Source: Sphingomonas sp.
GTDB lineage: Bacteria; Pseudomonadota; Alphaproteobacteria; Sphingomonadales; Sphingomonadaceae
DNA: 64,000 nt
Assembly (NCBI GenBank): GCA_017418975.1
Contig: JAFOMG010000024.1
Span: forward strand, 226,179-290,178
Direction: 5' to 3'
Shown here: piece after piece, positions 25,425 to 33,299 of the stretch
Position numbering within the stretch: position 1 is the stretch's first letter
How the letters are laid out: each line of letters begins with the position of its first letter
Notes under the pieces: model-generated
Told to the model about the DNA's origin: nothing
Seen by the model: the letters and a program-made list of their open reading frames with translations, nothing else
Database searches by the model: none
Translations under genes and position numbers: made by a program

Positions 25425-26396
25425 ATGGTGCGGGTCAACAGGCCGGGTGGTACCGGAGAAATGGTGATCGAGCCTCCCTCACCTCATCCCTTGGATTTTG
25501 ATTGGCGATATGACCAGCAGACTACGGGTCGCGTCGCTCAGCTAGTTCGTTGCGAGAGCCCGGTGATCGCATTTGGCGTTCCGAGCGTTGCGCGTTTGCT
25601 GGATCGCGAAGGCACAGCCGTAACGCTGGTTGATCGGCAGCCCTTACAAGGAGTACGCAACCACCTTGTTGGTCCGGTCGAAGACTTTGACGCGGTCGCG
25701 AAATTCAGGACTGCGGTCGTTGACCCCCCTTGGTATCCACGACAACTTTTGAACTGGTCCCGTGTCGCCGCGCGGTCGGTTGGCGTCGGCGGAACAGTAT
25801 TTGTGTCGGTGTGGCCAGATAGCACACGCCAACATGCCGCGCATGAACTCGCAAGCGTTCTCGCCGATGTGTCGCGCTGGGCGAGCATTGAACGGGCCGT
25901 TACGAGGTTGGTCTACAACGAACCTGTGTTCGAAACCACTGCTCGTGCGCACGAAATGGCCCCTCAGCTCTCGCGGTCGCCCCTCGTCGGTGAGCTTGTT
26001 TGTCTCAAGGTGCGGCAGCTTCCTCATTGGATTGCCGAGCCAAAGCGGCAGGAGCAGTGGCTGAGGTTCACCGTCGATGACTATCAACTAGCTTTGCGCA
26101 TCGACACGCCCACGGCTGAGATCGGGATCTCGATTGTTGATGGTGCCAATGGGTGGGAATGGCCGTACGTCAGCGCGCGGGCACCTTGCCGGCAGCAAAT
26201 TGGCCTTTGGAGCTCCGCCGGCGAGGTAGCAGCAGTTTCGGATCCCCGGGCGCTGGCGATGAGTCTACGGAATGCATTCTTAAAAGAAGACAATACGGGT
26301 TTTGAAACAGCACTTGCTGCAACACCTGAACTTCTATCATGGCGCATCCCACGCCCGCCCTTTCGGAGATCGATTGAATGGCAGCACCGACAATAG
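25425..26396 (+). CDS. DPPW-motif protein, methyltransferase-like (defence island)
   Basis: A 323-residue protein. A Rossmann-like block (SPVIAFGVPSVARLLDREG, then VTLVDRQPL) is followed by FRTAVVDPPWYPRQLLNW. DPPW/Y after such a block is the catalytic motif of N6-adenine methyltransferases of the MT-A70 and Dam types, so a nucleic-acid methylase or a degenerate relative is likely. The C-terminal third is unassigned. AGGGG precedes this ATG, but the frame stays protein-like upstream (LIAQLAPACTVPFLRLAIVD), so a TTG at 25350 is possible. The 3' end overlaps the metallophosphoesterase gene by 19 bases. Codon use is lower-GC than the chromosome. Confidence 0.6.
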   Translation: MVRVNRPGGTGEMVIEPPSPHPLDFDWRYDQQTTGRVAQLVRCESPVIAFGVPSVARLLDREGTAVTLVDRQPLQGVRNHLVGPVEDFDAVAKFRTAVVDPPWYPRQLLNWSRVAARSVGVGGTVFVSVWPDSTRQHAAHELASVLADVSRWASIERAVTRLVYNEPVFETTARAHEMAPQLSRSPLVGELVCLKVRQLPHWIAEPKRQEQWLRFTVDDYQLALRIDTPTAEIGISIVDGANGWEWPYVSARAPCRQQIGLWSSAGEVAAVSDPRALAMSLRNAFLKEDNTGFETALAATPELLSWRIPRPPFRRSIEWQHRQ

Positions 26397-27832
26397 CTCT
26401 TCGGTTTCGCGACACCACGCCTGGTTTCGACACGATTGTCGAACACCGAGCGATGCTCGCACGGCAAGGCGTCGTCGGCTGGGGATGGTGGAAGAAGACT
26501 TTCGAACCAGATCAGCATAAGGCCATCGCAAAACGAATTGCCGAAAACGGCGAGATCGATCTTGTGATTTTGGATCGCAGCACAGAACGCGCGTTCTTGT
26601 GTCGTTGCGTTGCATTCCACCCTCCGTTCGAAGCGATCACTGCGATTGTCCCCGAATACTATAGAGACCACATCGACATCACTGCAGGCGTGTTTACCTT
26701 ACGGTCAATTGACGACATCAGCTTCGATAGGTCGCTTGGCGACCTCGTCGGCGACCAAACATTCCTATGGATCGGCTCTCAAGCGGACCGCGGCCTAGGT
26801 CATTTAGCGGCGCCTGCCGAAGCGCCAGGCAGATCATGCGTGCTGCACCTTTCCGATCTTCATTTCGGCAGCGACTATGGTTTTCGCCGACAAGGTGAGG
26901 ATCTAGCCATCGGCGATCAGCGCAGGACGCTTACGGATTGCATCGTTTCCGATCTCGATCGGCTCGGTCTTACCCAAGACATCGCGGTAATTATCGTAAC
27001 CGGCGACTTTATGACTCATGGTCGGTTTGACGATGAGCACAAGAAGGCTGCCCTTGACGAGTTTGAGGCTCTGCGAGGGAGACTGGGCTTAAGTCGAGAG
27101 CAACTGATCCCGGTCCCGGGCAACCACGACGTTGTGCGCTATGCTGACGGTGCCAAGATCAATGTGCGCGACAATGCAGTCGAGAAACAAACCACATATG
27201 AACATGAGACACACTTCCGAACCTTCGTTGACCAGTTGATCGGCAGAGACTGGAAGGCGTCTCTTAATTATGTTCGCCGAGTTCGCCTCAGTCAGATCGA
27301 CCTAGATGTGTGTGTTGTGAACTCATGCACAATCGCGGCAACCGAATGGACTGAATACGGCTATGTCGGAAAGAGCGGAATTGATGCGATTACCGATCTA
27401 GGCGAACAGGCAGTCGAACGACCGACATTCAGGTTCTTGGCACTCCATCACCACCTTCTTCCGGTAGCCAATGTCGAAGCATTGAAGTCAAAAGGCGTGA
27501 CGCTAACGCTGGATGCCTCAGACATTTTGGCCGCGGGCCAGCAGTCGGGTGTTCATGTCGCGTTACATGGTCACCAACACAAAGCGAAGATAGCAAAATA
27601 CCAGAGCCTTGGCCTCAACGGTGAACCGACAAATGAACCAATCTACGTCGTGGCCAACGGAAGTGCCGGAGCCAAGAACAATCGGCTTCCGGCTGGTGAG
27701 CTAAATACCTACTGCCTTTTTCGGCTGAAGGCTGATGGGCTCGACCTCTGGATCCGAGAGCTACGCCTGGATGCGCGCGCCGGTGCGGAGATATTTAGTG
27801 GTTCGCTCACGGCCTTGCCCATCGCATTGTAG
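26378..27832 (+). CDS. metallophosphoesterase with an N-terminal unknown domain (defence island)
   Basis: A 484-residue protein. Residues 1-145 form an unassigned domain (VVGWGWWKKTFEPDQHKAIA, IDLVILDRSTERAFLCRCV). From about 150 the calcineurin-like metallophosphoesterase motifs occur in order: LHLSDLHFG (155), GDFMTHG (209), PGNHDVV (246), LHHHLLP (355) and HGHQHKAKIAK (397). These bind two metals and hydrolyse phosphodiesters, possibly nucleic acid or nucleotide signals. The gene overlaps the DPPW-motif gene, so the pair is one unit. Placed among restriction systems on an integrative element, a defence role is likely but unproven. Confidence 0.83.
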   Translation: MAAPTIALRFRDTTPGFDTIVEHRAMLARQGVVGWGWWKKTFEPDQHKAIAKRIAENGEIDLVILDRSTERAFLCRCVAFHPPFEAITAIVPEYYRDHIDITAGVFTLRSIDDISFDRSLGDLVGDQTFLWIGSQADRGLGHLAAPAEAPGRSCVLHLSDLHFGSDYGFRRQGEDLAIGDQRRTLTDCIVSDLDRLGLTQDIAVIIVTGDFMTHGRFDDEHKKAALDEFEALRGRLGLSREQLIPVPGNHDVVRYADGAKINVRDNAVEKQTTYEHETHFRTFVDQLIGRDWKASLNYVRRVRLSQIDLDVCVVNSCTIAATEWTEYGYVGKSGIDAITDLGEQAVERPTFRFLALHHHLLPVANVEALKSKGVTLTLDASDILAAGQQSGVHVALHGHQHKAKIAKYQSLGLNGEPTNEPIYVVANGSAGAKNNRLPAGELNTYCLFRLKADGLDLWIRELRLDARAGAEIFSGSLTALPIAL

Positions 27833-27839
27833 CTAAGCC

Positions 27840-28139
27840 TCAGCCAGTTTTCCGCCCACCAGTCGCCACTCCGGCTAATTGCATAAGCTCCATGCATTCG
27901 CGCCGGATCGACGCCGCTAGAGCTTGCATTCGCCAAGCGATTTGCTCCTCTTGGAGCGGCTCGATCTGTGATGTCAGCCAAGTTTCCATCCGCTCACGCA
28001 AATCGGCGGACAGGATCACCTTCCCGCTCATCACCTTGCTGTAGTGGCCCTGCGTGATCTCGAACGCGCTTGCCAGCTGTGACTGTGACAAGCGCATCTT
28101 GAGGCGAGCGTGCTCAACCCTCTCTCGTGGATCAATCAT
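27840..28139 (-). CDS. XRE-type helix-turn-helix regulator
   Basis: A 99-residue DNA-binding protein. The helix-turn-helix is RLKMRLSQSQLASAFEITQG followed by HYSKVMSGKVILSADLRERM. The C-terminal helix may dimerise. The start is the ATG before IDPRERVEHA; the upstream extension runs through a palindrome and is rejected. The gene is divergent from the glycosylase-QueC operon. GAATGCATTTATGCATTC sits between them, so it probably represses that operon and itself. Confidence 0.8.
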   Translation of the reverse strand: MIDPRERVEHARLKMRLSQSQLASAFEITQGHYSKVMSGKVILSADLRERMETWLTSQIEPLQEEQIAWRMQALAASIRRECMELMQLAGVATGGRKTG

Positions 28140-28163
28140 TGCGATCGGAATAAATGCATAATA

Positions 28164-28181
28164 GAATGCATTTATGCATTC
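28164..28181. promoter_or_regulatory. palindromic operator between the XRE regulator and the glycosylase operon
   Basis: GAATGCATTTATGCATTC has perfect 8-bp arms around TT. A further half-site, AAATGCATAAT, begins at 28153. The palindrome covers the glycosylase start codon (28174) and lies 25-42 bp before the regulator start, so one bound protein could block both genes. Confidence 0.62.
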
Positions 28182-29007
28182 TCTACCTAGCCCGTCAACG
28201 CAGCAAATTTGCACTTACAGGGACGGCGAGCTGGTCCGGCTTACATTGCCATCCGCGAAACGGCGGATCGCAGGACACGACCTCGCTTGGGGGCGCATCG
28301 AAGAAATCGGAAGCCCTGCTTATTGGACAGCACAGGCATGGATGTGGGAGATTGAGGAACCCGATCACTATCGTTTGGGGCGCTCCCTTAGGGAGGAAGT
28401 CCTCGCCTGCATCCTCGGCGGTTACGGCATCCCCGCGGAGGTAGGGTTAGCGGCCTACGGGCGGCTTCGCGCCGTTCCCGCAGAAGAGCTGTATAGCCAG
28501 GCAACCGTTGAAGCCTTGCTAAGCAAGCCGTTGACAGTTGCTGGGCGCAGCGTGCGTTACCGTTTCGCAGGCCAGAAGGCGCGACATGTGTCCGCTTCCA
28601 TGGCAGCCCTCAATGCGATCAATGAGGAGGCCCCGGACCGCGATTTGCGAAACGCGCTCGTCGCATTACCAGGCATCGGTCCGAAGACCGCCTCTTGGGT
28701 CGTCCGCAATTGGCGCAGCAGCGACCATGTATCTATTCTGGACGTGCATATCATCCGAGCCTGCCGGGCGCTCGGCCTCTTCCAGCAGTCGTGGCGAGTC
28801 GAACGCCACTATACGCTCATGGAGGATGCCTATCTCACGTTCGCCCAAGCGGTCGGTGCGCGTGCCTCGATCCTCGACTCCGTCATGTGGATGACGATGC
28901 GTCAGCTTCCAGCGTCTATCATCGAGAACATGGTCTCTAATGGTGCAAATAAGTTCTACAAAAGACAGTTAAACGCCATCGACAGCGAACAGATGTCCCT
29001 GATATGA
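28174..29007 (+). CDS. OGG-like helix-hairpin-helix DNA glycosylase/lyase
   Basis: A 277-residue protein with the HhH-GPD hallmark of 8-oxoguanine glycosylases. The hairpin is LPGIGPKTASWVVRNW, with Lys171 as the expected Schiff-base residue. SILDVHIIRACRALGLF follows, with Asp190 as the catalytic acid. It should remove a modified base and nick the strand. OGG-like proteins also occur with QueC-like proteins in type IV CBASS, and a QueC-like gene lies three genes downstream here. The ATG lies inside the operator and has no ribosome site, so translation may be leaderless. It is the first gene of the six-gene operon. Confidence 0.82.
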   Translation: MHSLPSPSTQQICTYRDGELVRLTLPSAKRRIAGHDLAWGRIEEIGSPAYWTAQAWMWEIEEPDHYRLGRSLREEVLACILGGYGIPAEVGLAAYGRLRAVPAEELYSQATVEALLSKPLTVAGRSVRYRFAGQKARHVSASMAALNAINEEAPDRDLRNALVALPGIGPKTASWVVRNWRSSDHVSILDVHIIRACRALGLFQQSWRVERHYTLMEDAYLTFAQAVGARASILDSVMWMTMRQLPASIIENMVSNGANKFYKRQLNAIDSEQMSLI

Positions 29008-29044
29008 CCCTTCTAAACCGTTTAAGGTTACTTGGGGGGATACT

Positions 29045-29431
29045 ATGTCTGGCGGCGGTGGCGGGCGTGATGACGACTATACTCCAACCCCTGCGCCGGT
29101 AAGGCCGAGCAATCCTGGTTCAGGTGGCGGTGATAACGGTGGCGAGGGCGGCATAGACCCGTGCGACATTGTCGAGATTGTGCCATTGAATAGCCCGCAG
29201 CCGTCGGTAATTGCCACACTCACAGTGGGTGACGTGCTGATCGTCAACCTCAACCGATCGGGCCCTAATCCAGTTCTAGAAGTACTTGCATCAGGCGGCC
29301 GCCGCGCGGGCGCCCTTACTCACAGAAACCACGTTCGCATTATCGGATGCATCGACTCGGGTAGAACGTATCAAGCCGTCGTTATGAGTATTAGAGGTGG
29401 TTCCGTGGAAGTGCGGGTGGAGCCTGCATGA
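29045..29431 (+). CDS. small Gly-rich-N-terminus protein of the QueC-like operon
   Basis: A 128-residue protein starting MSGGGGGRDDDYTPTPAP. A Gly/Pro-rich linker to about residue 38 is followed by a compact beta-like domain: DPCDIVEIVPLNSPQP, IATLTVGDVLIVNLN, VRIIGCIDSGRTYQAVVM and GGSVEVRVEP. The two Cys (DPCD, IGCID) are far apart. No catalytic motif is seen. A flexible Gly-rich N-terminus beside a QueC-like enzyme suggests a protein substrate for N-terminal modification, which is inference. GGGGGGA precedes the ATG. The stop overlaps the next start by ATGA. I do not know a named family. Confidence 0.72.
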   Translation: MSGGGGGRDDDYTPTPAPVRPSNPGSGGGDNGGEGGIDPCDIVEIVPLNSPQPSVIATLTVGDVLIVNLNRSGPNPVLEVLASGGRRAGALTHRNHVRIIGCIDSGRTYQAVVMSIRGGSVEVRVEPA

Positions 29432-30618
29432 CGACCGTCGCGGGCGGACTCTATCTCGAGCGGTGCATTGAGCCGCGGTGGGACGACGTCTACGGATCCG
29501 GAGGTCGAGCAGCGGCAGCGCTCAGCGCGGCAGTGCCAGGCATCAAGCTCATGACTTACAGGCCCACTTCACTAGAAGACGGCGAAGCAAGCCTTAAATC
29601 CGCCTACGGCATCTCGATCGATGGCCCCGTGGTCGAGGCAGAGATTACCTTCGATTACTTTCATACTTTAGCTACGCCGAAGATAACGCCGCGACCGGAT
29701 GCGATCATCCGCTGCGAGCCGTTTGAGGTTGCCGATGATGTGGTTCTCCGTTTTGGCATGTTGGAGGGCGATGCCCGCGTTAGAGCGCGCACAGCGGTCT
29801 ACGACCCGCAGTCCGCCTTCGATCCCCGACCATTCGCGGAGAACGGTTCAAAAGCCGACCGCGTTGCCCTGATCCTCAATCGCCTCGAAGCACGTCGCTT
29901 CTCTGGAGAAAACGACCCCGAACGGGGCATCGAAATCCTGCTAGCCCGTGGCGAGGCGGACGTAATAGTTTTGAAGATGGGCGGCCACGGAGCCCTAGTG
30001 GCGACCAAGGAAGGCCGCTGGACTGTTCCCGCGTACCGAAGCGATACCGTCTTCAAGATTGGATCGGGCGACGTGTTCTCCGCCGCCTTCACCCAATTCT
30101 GGGCGCTGGAAGGGAGAACCCCAGCCGAATCCGCAGATTTCGCCTCACGCGCGGTGAGCCAATACGTCAACACCAGAAGCCTCCCGATCTCTAGCGCGAA
30201 CGAACTCTTGGGAATCGACGCCGAACCGATCAACCCTGGTAAGGGCCGCATCTACCTCGCAGCACCATTCTTCAATCTCGCGGAGCGATGGATAGTCGAG
30301 GAAATCCGCAACCAGCTTATGACGATGAATGTACCGGTGTTCTCACCGCTCCACGATGTCGGCGAAGGTCCGGGCGAGGTTGTTGCTCCACTGGACCTAA
30401 AAGGTCTCGACGAATGCCAGGCCGTACTCGCCATTTTGAATGGCACTGATGCCGGCACCGTATTTGAGGTCGGCTACGCCGTCGCGCGGGGGACGCCGGT
30501 CGTAGCGCTGGCGCAGAACATGCGCCCCGAAGACGTGAAGATGCCCGCTGGCACCGGTTGCCGTATTGTCGATGATCTCGTCTCGTCAATATACCATGCG
30601 ATCTGGGCACTGCCATGA
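29428..30618 (+). CDS. PfkB-like kinase fused to a nucleoside 2-deoxyribosyltransferase domain
   Basis: A 396-residue two-domain protein. Residues 1-265 are ribokinase/PfkB-like: VIVLKMGGHGALVATKEG, then KIGSGDVFSAAF with the catalytic Asp215. From 273 a nucleoside 2-deoxyribosyltransferase domain follows (GRIYLAAPFFNLAERWIVEE, VFSPLHDVG, GTVFEVGYAVARGTPVVALA). Such domains cleave or transfer the glycosidic bond of (deoxy)nucleosides. Fusion to a kinase suggests handling of one nucleoside-type substrate in sequence. Both ends overlap neighbouring genes by 4 bases. The N-terminal lid of PfkB is shorter than usual. Confidence 0.83.
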   Translation: MTTVAGGLYLERCIEPRWDDVYGSGGRAAAALSAAVPGIKLMTYRPTSLEDGEASLKSAYGISIDGPVVEAEITFDYFHTLATPKITPRPDAIIRCEPFEVADDVVLRFGMLEGDARVRARTAVYDPQSAFDPRPFAENGSKADRVALILNRLEARRFSGENDPERGIEILLARGEADVIVLKMGGHGALVATKEGRWTVPAYRSDTVFKIGSGDVFSAAFTQFWALEGRTPAESADFASRAVSQYVNTRSLPISSANELLGIDAEPINPGKGRIYLAAPFFNLAERWIVEEIRNQLMTMNVPVFSPLHDVGEGPGEVVAPLDLKGLDECQAVLAILNGTDAGTVFEVGYAVARGTPVVALAQNMRPEDVKMPAGTGCRIVDDLVSSIYHAIWALP

Positions 30619-31208
30619 AGGCGGTATTGTTATCAGGCGGAATGGATTCAATCGCTCTCACTTTCTGGCAAAAGCCGGATTTCGTCATCACCATTGACTA
30701 CGGACAGCGGGCCGCATCAACGGAGCTTGAGGTGGCGGCACAGGTCGCTCACTCCCTCGGGATTCAGCATGAAGTGATCCACGTCGATTGCTCGTCGCTT
30801 GGCTCCGGCGACATGTCGGGGCGCCCAGCGTCAATGCACGCCCCGGTCTCCGAGTGGTGGCCGTTCCGGAACCAACTTTTGCTGACTCTAGGAGGCATGC
30901 GCTCAATCGCCATCGGCGCTAAGGAGATGATGTTAGGATCTGTCGCATCCGATGAGAGCCATGCCGATGGCCGAATTGAGTTTTTCAAACTGATCAACGG
31001 ACTGATGGCAATGCAAGAGGGGGCGATCCACGTGACTGCCCCCGCCATCCAAATGTCCACGGTCGAACTTGTGCAACACTCTGGTGCACCTCGAGAGCTG
31101 ATCGCTTGGGCGCACTCGTGCCATACCGGCACGTTGGCGTGCGGAGGGTGCAGGGGCTGCACTAAGCACTATAATGTAATGAAGGAACTCTATGGCGAAC
31201 CGTACTGA
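30615..31208 (+). CDS. QueC-like (7-cyano-7-deazaguanine synthase family) protein
   Basis: A 197-residue protein with the ATP-pyrophosphatase PP-loop SGGMDSIAL (7-15), DYGQRAASTELEVAAQVA, PFRNQLLLTLGG and the zinc motif CHTGTLACGGCRGC near the end. All are QueC hallmarks. Chromosomal QueC makes preQ0 for queuosine. This one lacks queD/E/F neighbours and sits in a defence island with an OGG-like protein, a pairing known from type IV CBASS, where the QueC homologue is reported to modify proteins with a deazaguanine. A defence-type role is therefore more likely than housekeeping. It overlaps the genes on both sides. Confidence 0.85.
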   Translation: MKAVLLSGGMDSIALTFWQKPDFVITIDYGQRAASTELEVAAQVAHSLGIQHEVIHVDCSSLGSGDMSGRPASMHAPVSEWWPFRNQLLLTLGGMRSIAIGAKEMMLGSVASDESHADGRIEFFKLINGLMAMQEGAIHVTAPAIQMSTVELVQHSGAPRELIAWAHSCHTGTLACGGCRGCTKHYNVMKELYGEPY

Positions 31209-31905
31209 CGGTGAGCCAGTCCCGAGAACAGGCGTCAGCGCTTATAGGCGGCCCTTCGGACTACCATCCTCCGTCTCGCTTCCCCGGACCATCGACCGGC
31301 CTGACATAGGGTTCTTCGACGTTCTCGATGCCCGGCGATCATCGACGGGAGGATCGCTTCCAATCGATCAGCTGTCGTCCCTCCTTTGGCACGTGATGCG
31401 GCTTCGCAATCGGCGCCCAGGCCGGTTCGGTATCGGGCGTGAAAGCAGATCTGCTCCATCGGCTGGTGGCCTGCATCCGATCAAGCTTCTCATCCTTCCG
31501 ATCGACGGGCTTGATGCTGGCGCCTATGACGATCATCAACATGCGCTGACCCCGATCGAGCTGTCCGCGCTCGGGCTGAATCGAACCAGCATCGCAGAAA
31601 TCCTTGCCGTCGATACAGGAACAACCATCCAGTTCGCCGCAGACGCAGAACTTGTGGCCGCCTGCTATGAGAATCCGGAATCGCTAGTCTGGCGGGACGC
31701 TGGTGCGCTCGTGGCCACAATGTGCTTGGTAGCTACAGCCCTGAAGCTCACTGCGACACCGGTCGGTCGGATCGGCGACGCGATCGTCAGGGCCGCCGGC
31801 TTGCCGGAAGGGTTCATCGGCGCCGGGGCTGTGCATGTCGGCGGCGTGCCCATCGCGACAGGTGCCGGGCAGCCCAACCTAGACGATGCGAAAGGAATGG
31901 AATGA
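31192..31905 (+). CDS. SagB/ThcOx-type nitroreductase-family oxidoreductase
   Basis: A 237-residue flavoprotein of the SagB/ThcOx branch of nitroreductases. FMN-binding and dimer motifs are DVLDARRSSTGG, PIDQLSSLLWHV, RSAPSAGGLHPIKLLIL and WRDAGALVATMCLVATALKL. Members oxidise azolines in peptide natural products or reduce small molecules. Its place between a QueC-like and a dGTPase gene is unusual. It might oxidise or reduce the product of the QueC step. It overlaps the QueC gene by 17 bases and the dGTPase gene by 4. Confidence 0.8.
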   Translation: MANRTDGEPVPRTGVSAYRRPFGLPSSVSLPRTIDRPDIGFFDVLDARRSSTGGSLPIDQLSSLLWHVMRLRNRRPGRFGIGRESRSAPSAGGLHPIKLLILPIDGLDAGAYDDHQHALTPIELSALGLNRTSIAEILAVDTGTTIQFAADAELVAACYENPESLVWRDAGALVATMCLVATALKLTATPVGRIGDAIVRAAGLPEGFIGAGAVHVGGVPIATGAGQPNLDDAKGME

Positions 31906-33242
31906 GTTGGCTCGAACGACGCGAAAACTGGAATCCTCAGCGTGAGGACGCACGTGACGATGCCGACATCGACTATGCTCGCATCATCCACTCGTCTTCT
32001 TTCCGAAGGCTTCAGGGCAAGACCCAAATCCTGAATCTGGGCGATAGCGACTTTTACAGGACGCGGCTGACCCACAGCCTAGAAGTAGCACAAATTGCCG
32101 GTGGCATTGCGCGGCAGTTTGCAAAAGATGATCCGCACGGATCCGCCGCCGCGTATCTGCCAAGCCTCAGCCTCATTCAGGCTGCAGGGGCAACTCATGA
32201 TCTCGGCCATCCCCCGTTCGGACATGGAGGCGAAGTAGCGCTGAATTACTGCATGCGGGATCACGGTGGGTTCGAGGGTAATGGGCAAACTCTACGTATC
32301 GTCTCTCGCCTAGAGAAGTTCTCAGACAGTGCAGGCGCCAACCTCACTCGGCGTACGCTGCTAAGCCTTCTCAAATATCCAGTCTCCTACAGCCGTGCTA
32401 ATAACCTCGAGCGAGCGCCGAGCCTCGAAACCGAGCCCAAGAGCATCCGGATCATCAATCGCGAGACATCAAAGCCGCCAAAGTGCTTTTTCGACAGCGA
32501 GCAGGATGTGGTCGATTGGATACTGCAACCGCTGGGTGATAAGGAACGAGAACTCTTCACCAGTTTCGAGGCAGTGGCTCAAAAGCACAACAAGGCAATC
32601 CATAAATCCTTCGACTGCAGCATTATGGATTTGGCCGACGACATTGCCTTCGGAGTACACGACCTTGAAGATGCCCTGAATCTCAATCTAATCGAGGAGA
32701 AGGAATTTAGGCGAATAGTTCCCGAGGAGCGCTGCACCAGCTTTCTGGACAAGCTCAAGGAGAAGTACCCCGAAGAGACAGGCAACAACGTCTACGAGAC
32801 CTTCGTCGACAAGCTTTACCGCGGCGGGCGGCTGCGCAAACGCTACATTAGCCGAATGGTACACCACCTAATCACGAGCTGTCGTATCCGTGAGATTGAG
32901 GGCTTCGACGAGCCACTCGTACGATTCCGCGCATATATGGAAGATGGTCCTGCCGAGTTCCTTTCAGCACTTAAAGATGTGGTCCGTGAGCGTGTGATTC
33001 TTGATCCTTCTGTGCAGCAATTGGAGTTCAAGGGGCAACGTATGGTCGTGGCCGTGTTCGAGGCATTCTCCTCTGAACCCAAGTCCCTTCTACCGCGCGA
33101 AACATACGCGCGCTGGGAGCTGGCCGACGATAAGCCGCGCGTAATCTGCGATCACATCGCCGGGATGACTGACAGTTTCCTGTTGAAGACTTATGATCGA
33201 TTCTTCTCGCCCCGCATGGGCTCCGTTTTCGATCGAATCTGA
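31902..33242 (+). CDS. antiphage-type deoxyguanosinetriphosphate triphosphohydrolase (dGTPase)
   Basis: A 446-residue HD-domain dGTPase. It begins SWLERREN and carries IIHSSSFRRLQGKTQILNLG, TRLTHSLEVAQIAGGIARQF (His58), ATHDLGHPPFGHGGE (the HD pair, 99-100) and SIMDLADDIAF (the later metal Asp). The form with FRRLQGKTQI and DFYRTRLTHS matches the dGTPases reported to starve phages of dGTP. It is the last gene of the operon, joined by an ATGA overlap. Together with the nucleoside transferase it points to guanine-nucleotide depletion or rerouting on infection. It converges with hsdM. Confidence 0.9.
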   Translation: MSWLERRENWNPQREDARDDADIDYARIIHSSSFRRLQGKTQILNLGDSDFYRTRLTHSLEVAQIAGGIARQFAKDDPHGSAAAYLPSLSLIQAAGATHDLGHPPFGHGGEVALNYCMRDHGGFEGNGQTLRIVSRLEKFSDSAGANLTRRTLLSLLKYPVSYSRANNLERAPSLETEPKSIRIINRETSKPPKCFFDSEQDVVDWILQPLGDKERELFTSFEAVAQKHNKAIHKSFDCSIMDLADDIAFGVHDLEDALNLNLIEEKEFRRIVPEERCTSFLDKLKEKYPEETGNNVYETFVDKLYRGGRLRKRYISRMVHHLITSCRIREIEGFDEPLVRFRAYMEDGPAEFLSALKDVVRERVILDPSVQQLEFKGQRMVVAVFEAFSSEPKSLLPRETYARWELADDKPRVICDHIAGMTDSFLLKTYDRFFSPRMGSVFDRI

Positions 33243-33299
33243 TGGAGTTTAGCTGCCCAGCAACGGATCGCGATTTCTTCAGCGCGGCTATTGACCGCG

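Noticed and set aside
30615-31208. Treating the QueC-like gene as housekeeping queuosine synthesis
   Set aside because: There are no queD, queE or queF neighbours, it lies on an integrative element, and it is overlapped by nucleotide-handling genes.
28174-33242. Calling the QueC/OGG operon a type IV CBASS
   Set aside because: No CD-NTase or TGT-like gene is present, so the name would be wrong even though two components are shared.
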